A stretch of DNA of 64,000 nt from Marinobacter vulgaris (GTDB lineage: Bacteria; Pseudomonadota; Gammaproteobacteria; Pseudomonadales; Oleiphilaceae). Shown one piece after another: positions 19,046 to 27,405 of the stretch (position 1 is the first letter of the stretch; every line of letters starts with the position of its first letter). A model generated the notes under the pieces. It was not told where the DNA came from and searched no databases. It worked only from the letters and a program-made list of their open reading frames with translations. The stretch covers positions 124,001 through 188,000 of the forward strand of contig NZ_QFWX01000004.1 of the NCBI RefSeq assembly GCF_003344045.1, written 5' to 3'. The translations under genes were made by a program, and so were the position numbers.

Positions 19046-19999
19046 ATGGGTAAGGTGGCGACAGTAACGATGAATCCATCCGTCGACGTTTTCGCTGAGA
19101 CCGAGGATTTGGTGGAAAATGGCAAGACCCGCTGCAAAAACACCACCCAAGAACCCGGCGGAGGTGGCATCAATGTCGCCCGCAATCTTAACCGCTTCGG
19201 AGTGGATGTAGTGGCGATTCTGACAGCAGGAGGGCTCCAGGGTAAGTTGCTGAAACAACTCCTGGCGGGCGCGGCATTTACCTTTTATTGCGTCGACATC
19301 AAGGGGGAAACCCGTCAAAGCCTGGCAGTAACAGAGCGGGCCAGCGGCAAGCTCTTTCATCTGGTTTTTCCCGGCCCCGAACTGGAGGAATCCGAGTGGC
19401 GGCAGTGCCTCGACGCATTCCAGGCGTTAAAACCCGCGGCTGACTACCTGGTGCTCAGCGGCAGCCTGCCGGGTGGCGTGCCGACTGATTTTTACGGCGA
19501 TCTGGCACGACTAGCAGCCGATGAGGGAACCAGAGTAATACTGGATACCTCCGGCAAGGCCCTGTCTCCTTCCAGGGGGAAGGGCATATACCTCACCAAG
19601 CTGAACTTCGGTGAATTCTGCGACCTTGGCTATTCCGGCTCCGACGACCACGCCGGCATGTTGGCAGCCATGGGACAAATGGTCGACGAGGGCCTTACTG
19701 ACAACCTGATTGTCACTCTCGATGCCGAAGGTGCCCTGCTCGTTTCCAACACCGGCGAGAAGCTTTACGCCCGTCCCCCCCGGACCCGGGTCATCAGTCA
19801 TGTTGGCGCCGGAGACAGCTTCGTTTCCGTTCTGGTCTATCAACTTGACCGTGGCAAAACGGTGGCAGAGGCATTCCGCTACGGCGTGGCTGCCGCAGCC
19901 GCAAAAGTCAGCACGCCGGGCAATCAGCTCATGGACCTCGACAAGGTTGAGTCCATCGTGGAAACGGTGATGATTCGCGAGCATGGCGAGCGCCGATAG
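19046..19999 (+). CDS. pfkB: PfkB-type 6-phosphofructokinase / hexose-phosphate kinase
   Basis: This 317-residue ribokinase-fold sugar kinase belongs to the 1-phosphofructokinase/PfkB group. It shows the N-terminal TVTMNPSVDV, the GGGGIN glycine motif (residues 38-43) and the catalytic base Asp257 in GAGDSF. The likely reaction is ATP-dependent phosphorylation of fructose 6-phosphate. Fructose 1-phosphate or tagatose 6-phosphate are alternatives, but no fructose PTS gene is nearby. I chose the ATG at 19046 with GGAG upstream; longer in-frame starts run into the preceding gene. With fbaB, gap, apgM and ppsA in the same block it could complete an Embden-Meyerhof route. Confidence 0.88.
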   Translation: MGKVATVTMNPSVDVFAETEDLVENGKTRCKNTTQEPGGGGINVARNLNRFGVDVVAILTAGGLQGKLLKQLLAGAAFTFYCVDIKGETRQSLAVTERASGKLFHLVFPGPELEESEWRQCLDAFQALKPAADYLVLSGSLPGGVPTDFYGDLARLAADEGTRVILDTSGKALSPSRGKGIYLTKLNFGEFCDLGYSGSDDHAGMLAAMGQMVDEGLTDNLIVTLDAEGALLVSNTGEKLYARPPRTRVISHVGAGDSFVSVLVYQLDRGKTVAEAFRYGVAAAAAKVSTPGNQLMDLDKVESIVETVMIREHGERR

Positions 20000-20005
20000 A
20001 TACGC

Positions 20006-21514
20006 TTACTTGAGCGGGGCATCGGCATCCGCCAGGCTATGCAGTAGCTGAAGCACTTCCTCCGGATCGCGAACATGATAGTCGGCCAAAGAACAGGTTA
20101 GCGCGTCGCCAACGTAAATTCCGGGGCCGTCTTCACGAAGGGCGGAAAATGCATCTTCATCGGTCACATCGTCCCCCACATAGACGATAAACGGCGGCTC
20201 TTTGCCCGAAACTGGCAGAATATCGATGAGCCATCGCAGCGCCCGGCCCTTGTGCCAGTCGACGTCCGGTTCAAGCTCCAGCACTTTCTTGCCGTTACGC
20301 TTCCGCAGGCCCGTTTGCCGGCGCATATCCTCAACCACATTCCTGACCTCCTCGACCACATCCTCGCTCTTCACTTTGCGGTAGTGAACGGCCAGCGAAT
20401 ACCGCTTACGTTCAATAATCACTCCTGAAAGATCACCGACGCGCGCTCTCGCCATTGCTTCTGCCTGATCCACGTATTTCACAGCATTATCCGCTTCCGG
20501 CAGAGTGTGCTGGTGGCCATTCCCGGCAATGTCGAAGCCGTGGTTTCCGGCATAATAGATTCCCTCTACATTGACCCGGGATTGCAGATCTTCTCGGTCC
20601 CGGCCGCTGATCACAGCCACCGGGCATGAGAATTTCTGCAGTGCCGAGCGGGCTTCCGTCGAGATCTCCGCCTTACCGGGCTCTTCAGTGATTTCAGCCA
20701 GGGTGCCGTCGAAGTCGAGAAAAACCGCCAGTGGTCGGGTGCCCCGCCATGCTGACAGATCCTCCATGTGATCAAGGGCATTGGGAAGTTGCCGGAGAAA
20801 GCTCACCCCGTATACATCGGCGGTAATATGATCGGCCCCGGCTTCCCGGAGCTCCGTTTCGTTGCCGTTCCGCGACACGCCCACCACCAGCCCGAATTCG
20901 CCTTCACGCCCCGCCCGAACGCCGGCAGTAGCATCTTCCACAATAACGGCGTTCGCCGGTGCCACATTGAGGCCGTGGGCGGCCTCCCGCATAATCTCCA
21001 GTTTCCCCGCCAGCTCCTTCTCCGCTGCCACTGTGCCATCGATAACCACGTCGACGGCATCCATCAGTCCCGCTTCCTCGAGAATCCGCTGGCCGTTGCG
21101 ACTGGCGGTGATAATGGCCAGTTTCATGCCGCCGCGCCGCCACCGCTTAAGAGCTGCCACCGCATCCTCGAATACCTCTACCCCCTTGTTTTCCAGCAGC
21201 TTGAGGAAGCAGGCGTTCTTGCGGTTGCCAAGACCGCAGACAGTATCGCAATCGGCGGAATCCGAGGGCTTGCCGTAAGGCAGCGTCAACTGGCGGGAGT
21301 GCAGAAAATCCTCAACACCCTGATACCTGGGCTTGCCATCCACATAGGCAAGATAGTCGGTTCTGGAAAAGGACTGCTGATTGCTCTGCCTGCTCAGGTA
21401 GTCGTCGAAAATCTGTTTCCAGGCCTGCATGTGCAGGTCAGCGGTGCGGGTCAGCACGCCATCCATGTCAAAAATCACCGCCTGGAACGGATCTGTTCGC
21501 CGATTGGTACTCAC
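20006..21514 (-). CDS. Fused beta-phosphoglucomutase-like HAD domain and trehalose-6-phosphate phosphatase
   Basis: This 502-residue protein has two HAD units. The first (about 10-240) has FDMDGV with Asp16 and Asp18, a helical cap, IITASRN and IVEDATAG, as in beta-phosphoglucomutase. The second (about 260-495) is an OtsB phosphatase with LDFDGTL (Asp267, Asp269), VISGRD, GNHGF and VGDDVTDEDAF. The likely reactions are beta-glucose 1-phosphate to glucose 6-phosphate, and trehalose 6-phosphate to trehalose. The GTG start at 21514 has GGAGAA upstream and overlaps the GH65 stop as GTGA. M. tuberculosis OtsB1 is known to combine HAD, TPP and GH65 units in one chain; here they are split over two coupled genes. 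Confidence 0.9.
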   Translation of the reverse strand: MSTNRRTDPFQAVIFDMDGVLTRTADLHMQAWKQIFDDYLSRQSNQQSFSRTDYLAYVDGKPRYQGVEDFLHSRQLTLPYGKPSDSADCDTVCGLGNRKNACFLKLLENKGVEVFEDAVAALKRWRRGGMKLAIITASRNGQRILEEAGLMDAVDVVIDGTVAAEKELAGKLEIMREAAHGLNVAPANAVIVEDATAGVRAGREGEFGLVVGVSRNGNETELREAGADHITADVYGVSFLRQLPNALDHMEDLSAWRGTRPLAVFLDFDGTLAEITEEPGKAEISTEARSALQKFSCPVAVISGRDREDLQSRVNVEGIYYAGNHGFDIAGNGHQHTLPEADNAVKYVDQAEAMARARVGDLSGVIIERKRYSLAVHYRKVKSEDVVEEVRNVVEDMRRQTGLRKRNGKKVLELEPDVDWHKGRALRWLIDILPVSGKEPPFIVYVGDDVTDEDAFSALREDGPGIYVGDALTCSLADYHVRDPEEVLQLLHSLADADAPLK

Positions 21515-23940
21515 GATGACTTCTCCCCATTGAGGCTGAAACGTTTCTGGTCTCCCGCACACATCTCGTATACCTCACCGGCGAAGCCTATGCGGGCAGC
21601 GCAGGACCAGCCTTTTTCAAAGCTGACGGTCATGGTTTCATGGTCCAGGTGGATGTGCAGCCAATGCCACCGGTAGTGGACACAGAAATTCAGTTCCTTG
21701 AGTTCCTTTGGCAAGCAGGGATTGAGCCAGAGTATACCGTCACGCATTTCGATACCGGTGTAGCACCGCTGCATCAGATCCACCGTACCGGCCATCGCCC
21801 CCAGGTGAATACCCTCCTTGGTGGTTCCTCCCTGGATGTCGTCGAGATCGCTGGCAAGCGCGTCCTGGAACAGGTCCCACGAGCGCTCGCGGTTCGTTCT
21901 TGCCAGAACCCAGGCGTGGACAACCCGGCTAAGGCTGGAGCCATGGGAGGTCCGGTCGAGATAATAGCGGACGTTTTCGGGAATACAGGCGGGGTCAAAG
22001 TCATAGCCGAGACCGGAAAATATTTCGCTGAGTTCCTCGGCGGAAAACAGAAAAAACAGCATCAGTACATCGGCCTGCTTGGTGGCCTTGTAGTGGTTCA
22101 TATCCCGGCCTTCCGCTTCCAGAATGCGATCAAGACGCTGGATATCACCGTGCTTCTCCCGCAGCCGGTCCCAGTCCAGTTCCTCCAGGCTGTCCCAGCC
22201 CTCGAACTGGCTGATGAGTCCCGACGTCTGGAAGGGGACGAACATCCGTTCGCTGATATCCTGCCAGCGCAGCAGATCCTCCGGGGAAACATCCAGAAGC
22301 TGCAGGAGCTCCGCCTTCCGGTCTTCCCCGAGCATATTGAGCATGGCGCAGGTTGTCTTCAGAACCCAGGCGGCCATAACGTTGGTGTAGGCATTATTGT
22401 CCAGACCCAGCTCTTCACGATCAGGGTATCTGGTATGAAATTCGTCGGGGCCCATCACTCCCCGTATTTCGTAGCGCTCACGGTCAGGATTATAGGTAGC
22501 GATACTGGCCCAGAACTGGGCAATCTCGATCAGCATCTCGGCACCGTAAAAAGAGAGAAACTCCATATCGTCGGTGGCCTGAAAATACTGCCACACATTG
22601 TAGGCAATGGCCGCATTCACGTGCCGCTGGGTATGTGAATTGTCGGGAATCCAGCGTCCCGATTCCGGATTCAGGTGCAGAACCTGGCTCTCCTCGCGAC
22701 CATCACTACCACTCTGCCAGGGAAACATGGCGCCCTTGTAGCCGGCCTCTTTCGCCGCCCGCCGCGCCCAGTGCAGGCGCTCATAACGATAGAGCAACAG
22801 CGCCTGGGTGAGAGCAGGAAGTCGTAAATTGAAATACGGGAAGGTGAACAGTTCATCCCAGAAGATATGTCCGCGATAACCCTCTCCGTGCAGTCCCCGG
22901 GCGGGAATGCTCACGTCCCGTCTGGTCGAATGCATGGAGGCGGTTTGCAACAGGTGGAAGAGATGCAAACGAAGAACGGGCTGAGCCGGGATACACTCTT
23001 CGCCCGCCAGTTCCAGATCAGCCCGCCGCCAAAGTCTTCGCCATGCCTGCTGGTGCCGTTCAAGCAGAGCCTCGAAATCCGCGGCATGACGGATACCCTC
23101 AAAGGCTTCAAAAGCGGGTTCGCTGATGGCGAGGTCCCGGGAGGTGTAAAGGGACAGCACCTTCTCAACCCTGACCGGCTTGTTTTTTTCTGCCACGAGG
23201 GACAGAGACTGGCTGATCCGGTTCTGCTCTGACTGGGTGCGTCGCTCCAGAGCAGCGGGCTCGTCATCTATCCAGACCCGGGTGCGGATCGCCTGGGCCA
23301 TTCGAATTCGGGACTGCAGGGTTCTGGCGGTAAGAAAAACAGCTTCCTCGCCCACGTGCCCGGTTTCTTCGACTTCCAGGTGCCTGCCATTGAGGTCACG
23401 GTAACGGGCCACGCCGTTATTGGTAACACGGCCGTCGATGGCTGACCTTATCTCCACCGCTCCTGACCAGTTCAGAGGAGTAACCACCCAGCTAATGGCG
23501 GCGATATGGGGATCGTCCATATGAACGATGCGCCGGGTTTCCAGTTCGAATTCACGGTCTGCCCGATCCCTGAAACGAATACGCCGATGCATCACTCCCC
23601 GGTAAAGGTCCAGCCGGTGGGTATAATCAAGAAGCTCCACACCCGCCAGATCGAACCATTCCCCACCCTCGCAGCGAAAGGTAAGAGGCAACCAGTTGGG
23701 CCAGTTAACAAGGTCCTCGTTTTCGATGACCTTTCCGCCGATTTCACTTTCCGCGCGGTTAAAGCCGCCGGCCAGATAGGTGCCGGGATAGTGAGGGCCT
23801 CCGGCGGGGGATTCTTCCACCGCGCCTCGCGTGGCGAAATAGCCATTACCGAGGGTCAACAGGGCTTCCCGGGTGGGTTGCTCCTCCGGGTTCCATTCAT
23901 GGTAGACCAGTTCCCAATCGCTGAGCGACCTCTCGTTCAT
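21511..23940 (-). CDS. GH65 family phosphorylase, second copy (trehalose phosphorylase-like)
   Basis: This is an 809-residue GH65 enzyme, clearly paralogous to the one at 5783. It has the general acid Glu500 in GPDEFH, the KQADVLMLF and SHGSSLS phosphate-site segments, and GGTTKEGIHLGAMAGT near the C-terminus. The N-terminal GVARYRDLNGRHL stretch occurs in both copies. It probably phosphorolyses trehalose or a related diglucoside to glucose plus beta-glucose 1-phosphate, which the HAD domain of the next gene could isomerise. The ATG overlaps the ppsA stop (ATGA) and the stop overlaps the next start (GTGA), so it lies in a tightly coupled operon. Confidence 0.87.
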   Translation of the reverse strand: MNERSLSDWELVYHEWNPEEQPTREALLTLGNGYFATRGAVEESPAGGPHYPGTYLAGGFNRAESEIGGKVIENEDLVNWPNWLPLTFRCEGGEWFDLAGVELLDYTHRLDLYRGVMHRRIRFRDRADREFELETRRIVHMDDPHIAAISWVVTPLNWSGAVEIRSAIDGRVTNNGVARYRDLNGRHLEVEETGHVGEEAVFLTARTLQSRIRMAQAIRTRVWIDDEPAALERRTQSEQNRISQSLSLVAEKNKPVRVEKVLSLYTSRDLAISEPAFEAFEGIRHAADFEALLERHQQAWRRLWRRADLELAGEECIPAQPVLRLHLFHLLQTASMHSTRRDVSIPARGLHGEGYRGHIFWDELFTFPYFNLRLPALTQALLLYRYERLHWARRAAKEAGYKGAMFPWQSGSDGREESQVLHLNPESGRWIPDNSHTQRHVNAAIAYNVWQYFQATDDMEFLSFYGAEMLIEIAQFWASIATYNPDRERYEIRGVMGPDEFHTRYPDREELGLDNNAYTNVMAAWVLKTTCAMLNMLGEDRKAELLQLLDVSPEDLLRWQDISERMFVPFQTSGLISQFEGWDSLEELDWDRLREKHGDIQRLDRILEAEGRDMNHYKATKQADVLMLFFLFSAEELSEIFSGLGYDFDPACIPENVRYYLDRTSHGSSLSRVVHAWVLARTNRERSWDLFQDALASDLDDIQGGTTKEGIHLGAMAGTVDLMQRCYTGIEMRDGILWLNPCLPKELKELNFCVHYRWHWLHIHLDHETMTVSFEKGWSCAARIGFAGEVYEMCAGDQKRFSLNGEKSS

Positions 23941-26318
23941 GGGGATTTGTCCCCTCTCCAGATTTCCAGTATGTCCAGAACACTGTCGGGGTTGAGCGAG
24001 ATGGAATCGATACCGCTATCCACCAGGAACTGGGCGAAATCCGGGTAGTCGCTGGGCGCCTGGCCACAGATGCCCACTTTGCATCCGCTCTGGTGAGCCT
24101 TTTCGATCACTTGCACGATTGCTGTCTTCACCGCCTCGTCACGTTCATCGAACAGTTCACTCAGTTGCTCGGAATCCCGGTCGACACCCAGCACCAACTG
24201 GGTTAAATCATTACTGCCGATGGAGAAACCGTCAAACCGCTCGGCAAACTGCTCCGCGAGAAATACATTGGAGGGAATCTCGCACATCATATACAGCTGA
24301 AGGCCCTCCTCGCCGCGCCGGAGACCGTGTTCAGCCATCACTTCGATGACCCGGTCGGCCTCCCGGGGGTTGCGAACGAAGGGCAGCATCACCACGATAT
24401 TGTCCAGACCAATCTCTTCCCGGGCCTTTTTTACCGCCTGGCATTCGAGGGCGAAACCATCCTTGTAGCGATCGCTGTAATACCGCGAAGCTCCGCGGAA
24501 CCCCAGCATGGGGTTTTCCTCCCGCGGCTCGAACTGGTCGCCGCCAATGAGTTTGGCATACTCGTTGGTCTTGAAGTCGCTCATGCGAACAATGACCGGA
24601 TCCGGATACTGGGAGGCGGCAATCATGGCGATACCCCGGCTGAGGTGCTCGACAAAATACCCGGTTTTATCCTCGTAACCGGCTGTCAGCTCCTCAATCC
24701 GCTTTCGCGCCTTCCTGTCCTCCACCTCATCGAACCGTGACAGCGCCAGGGGATGAATCTTGATCACGTTATTGATAATGAACTCCATGCGGGCCAGACC
24801 GACTCCGTGAACCGGCAATCGCCACCAGCGGAAAGCGGCATCTGGCGCAGCCAGGTTGATCATCAGTTGCACCGGCGCCTCGGGCAGATCCCCGGTATCG
24901 ATATCCTTTTCCTCGTATTCGAGAATACCCTCGTAAATCCGGCCTTCGCTTCCTTCCGCGCAGGATACCGTGACTTCCTGGCCGTCCTTCAGGTCCCTGG
25001 TCCCGGAGCCTGTACCCACAACTGCGGGAACGCCCAGCTCACGACTGACGATGGCAGCGTGGCTGGTGCGGCCACCATGATCGGTGATGATGGCTGTAGC
25101 CCGCTTCATGACCGGCCCCCAGTCCGGATCCGTGCGCTCAGTGACCAGCACGTCGCCGTCCTCGAAGCGATCGATCTCTTTGGGGCTGTCGAGTACCCTG
25201 ACCCGGCCGGCCGCTATGGATTCGCCAATGGCCACGCCCCGGCTCAGCACCTCGCCCGTTCCCTCCAGTCGATAGCTTTTGAACGCACCGGACTGTTTCT
25301 GTGAGTGGACCGTTTCGGGACGGGCCTGAACACAATAGAGCTCGCCGGATTCACTGTCCTTGGCCCACTCCATATCCATGGGTTTGCGGTAATGCTTTTC
25401 GATGGACACGGCCCAACGGGCAAGGGTGAGGATGTCATCATCACCAAGCACCAGGGTTTCCCTTTCAGCCTTTTTGGTGTTCACCGTTCTGGTGGGGGCC
25501 GATCCCCGGGATGCGTAAATCATTTTTTCCTTCTTGCTGCCGCATTTCTTCGACAGGATCGGCACCTGCTCCTTGTTCTCGAGTCCCGGTTTGAAAACCC
25601 GGTACTCATCCGGATCCACCGTACCCTGCACCACCGTTTCGCCGAGTCCCCAGGTGGCATTAATGACCACCACGTCGGGGAAGCCGGTGTCGGTGTCGAG
25701 GGAAAACATTACGCCGGCACAGGCCTTGTCCGACCCCACCATTTTCTGAACACCCACGGAGAGCGCGAGTTGCAGGTGATCGAAACCACGATGCTCGCGG
25801 TAGTTGAGGGCACGGTCGGTAAACAATGAGGCATAGCACTTGCGGCAGGCGTCGATGAGGTCATCGCCGCCGCGGATATTGAGAAAGGTTTCCTGCTGTC
25901 CGGCGAAGCTCGCCTCGGGCAGATCCTCCGCCGTAGCGCTGCTGCGCACAGCCACGGGAAGGTCCTTGTTCTCATTGCGGGCAGCGAGCTCTTCATAGGC
26001 ATCCCGGATGGCTACTTCAATGTCTTCCGGGAACTCGCCATGCCGGAACGCCTCGCGAATGGCCTTGCCCACCTGTTTGAGGGATTTTTCTTCGCGGGCC
26101 AGCGCTTCGGTCAGTTCCCGTATCGTGTCTTCCAGCTCATTGTGCTCGACAAAGGCGCGGTAGGCATCCGCCGTGGTGGCGAACCCTCCCGGTACCCGCA
26201 CACCCTGTTCCCGAAGATTGCCAATCATCTCCCCGAGCGAGGCGTTTTTTCCTCCAACACTGGACACATCGTCGTTGTCCAGGTCCTCCAGCCAACGAAC
26301 GTACCGTGATTCCGTCAT
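23937..26318 (-). CDS. ppsA: Phosphoenolpyruvate synthase
   Basis: This 793-residue enzyme interconverts pyruvate + ATP and PEP + AMP + phosphate. It has the N-terminal ATP-binding domain (SVGGKNASLGEM), the swivelling domain with phospho-His420 in GGRTSHAAIVSRELG, and the C-terminal PEP-binding barrel with the catalytic Cys751 in CGQAPSD. I took the ATG at 26318, three bases from the gap stop. A longer start at 26369 would overlap gap. In a glycolytic setting, PEP synthase can run toward pyruvate or serve gluconeogenesis, and its presence beside GAPDH fits either direction. Confidence 0.95.
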   Translation of the reverse strand: MTESRYVRWLEDLDNDDVSSVGGKNASLGEMIGNLREQGVRVPGGFATTADAYRAFVEHNELEDTIRELTEALAREEKSLKQVGKAIREAFRHGEFPEDIEVAIRDAYEELAARNENKDLPVAVRSSATAEDLPEASFAGQQETFLNIRGGDDLIDACRKCYASLFTDRALNYREHRGFDHLQLALSVGVQKMVGSDKACAGVMFSLDTDTGFPDVVVINATWGLGETVVQGTVDPDEYRVFKPGLENKEQVPILSKKCGSKKEKMIYASRGSAPTRTVNTKKAERETLVLGDDDILTLARWAVSIEKHYRKPMDMEWAKDSESGELYCVQARPETVHSQKQSGAFKSYRLEGTGEVLSRGVAIGESIAAGRVRVLDSPKEIDRFEDGDVLVTERTDPDWGPVMKRATAIITDHGGRTSHAAIVSRELGVPAVVGTGSGTRDLKDGQEVTVSCAEGSEGRIYEGILEYEEKDIDTGDLPEAPVQLMINLAAPDAAFRWWRLPVHGVGLARMEFIINNVIKIHPLALSRFDEVEDRKARKRIEELTAGYEDKTGYFVEHLSRGIAMIAASQYPDPVIVRMSDFKTNEYAKLIGGDQFEPREENPMLGFRGASRYYSDRYKDGFALECQAVKKAREEIGLDNIVVMLPFVRNPREADRVIEVMAEHGLRRGEEGLQLYMMCEIPSNVFLAEQFAERFDGFSIGSNDLTQLVLGVDRDSEQLSELFDERDEAVKTAIVQVIEKAHQSGCKVGICGQAPSDYPDFAQFLVDSGIDSISLNPDSVLDILEIWRGDKSP

Positions 26319-26320
26319 GG

Positions 26321-27316
26321 TCAGGCCATCCTTTGCATCATGTCCACGCAGCGCCGGGAAAATGCCCACTCGTTGTCATACCAGGCCAGCAGTTTGATAA
26401 AGCGGTCGCCAATCAACTGAGTATCCTGGCTGGTTACGATGGCGCTCTCTTCCCTGCCAATGATGTCGCTGGACACAAGGGGCGAATCGTCAACGGCGAG
26501 AATACCCTTCATGGAGCCATTCGCCCGTTCACGGAATGCGTCGTTGATGCGCTCACCATCGGCATCTGCCGCCAATAGGCAGGTCAGGTCGAGTAGCGAG
26601 CCGGCTTTGACCGGTGCTCGTACCGCGATGCCATCGAGCCTTCCATCCAGGTCCGGAATGATCTGGCCAATCATCGCCGCCGCGCCGGTGGACGTAGGTA
26701 CGAGATTTTCCGCCGCTGCGCGCCCCCGCCGGGGCTTCTTGTGCGGTCCGTCCAGAAGATTCTGGGACGAGGTATAGGCATGCACCGTATTGATGAATCC
26801 TTTCTCGATTCCGAACTCGTCGTGCAGCACCTTCACCACCGGCGCCAGACAGTTGGTGGTGCAGCTGCCGATGGAGATAATGTGATGCTGGTCGCGATCA
26901 AACTGGTCTCCATTGACACCGAGGATGAAATCTCCGTCGAGTTCGCTTTTGCCGGGCGCCGAGATGAGTACCTTGCGTGCACCCGCTTCGATGTGTTTGT
27001 GCGCGTCTTCCTTTTTGCGGAAAAGTCCGGTGGCTTCAAGAACCACCTCCGCGCCCTTCTCGCCCCAGGGCAGTTGAGCCGGATCCTTCTCTGCGCTCAC
27101 CGTAATGGTGGTGCCATCATCAATAACCAGCCTATCCCCCTCGGCCCTTACCTGATGAGCCCAGCGGCCATAGGTGGTGTCCGACTGCAGGAGATAAGCC
27201 AGGGTTTCGGTGTCCGAAACATCGTTGATATGGACCACCTCCACGCCTTTTTGCTCATAGGCGATGCGAAGTACTTGCCGGCCTATACGGCCAAATCCGT
27301 TGATGCCAATTTTCAT
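26321..27316 (-). CDS. gap: Glyceraldehyde-3-phosphate dehydrogenase, type I
   Basis: This 331-residue enzyme oxidises glyceraldehyde 3-phosphate to 1,3-bisphosphoglycerate. The Rossmann motif INGFGRIGR starts at residue 5, Asp32 in the NAD site suggests NAD+ preference, and the catalytic Cys152 sits in SCTTNC followed by the HAYTSSQ histidine. GGAGG precedes the ATG. The gene is 89 bases downstream of the P-type ATPase gene and only 2 bases from ppsA, so it is in the same minus-strand operon. The chromosome probably has another housekeeping copy elsewhere, which cannot be checked here. Confidence 0.95.
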   Translation of the reverse strand: MKIGINGFGRIGRQVLRIAYEQKGVEVVHINDVSDTETLAYLLQSDTTYGRWAHQVRAEGDRLVIDDGTTITVSAEKDPAQLPWGEKGAEVVLEATGLFRKKEDAHKHIEAGARKVLISAPGKSELDGDFILGVNGDQFDRDQHHIISIGSCTTNCLAPVVKVLHDEFGIEKGFINTVHAYTSSQNLLDGPHKKPRRGRAAAENLVPTSTGAAAMIGQIIPDLDGRLDGIAVRAPVKAGSLLDLTCLLAADADGERINDAFRERANGSMKGILAVDDSPLVSSDIIGREESAIVTSQDTQLIGDRFIKLLAWYDNEWAFSRRCVDMMQRMA

Positions 27317-27405
27317 GGGAATATAGCCTCCATTGCTTTTCCAGGTGACATTTTCTGACTTTCTTGACAGCCTGGCTCAAGATCTACTTCGTTAGTGTCC
27401 ACCCG

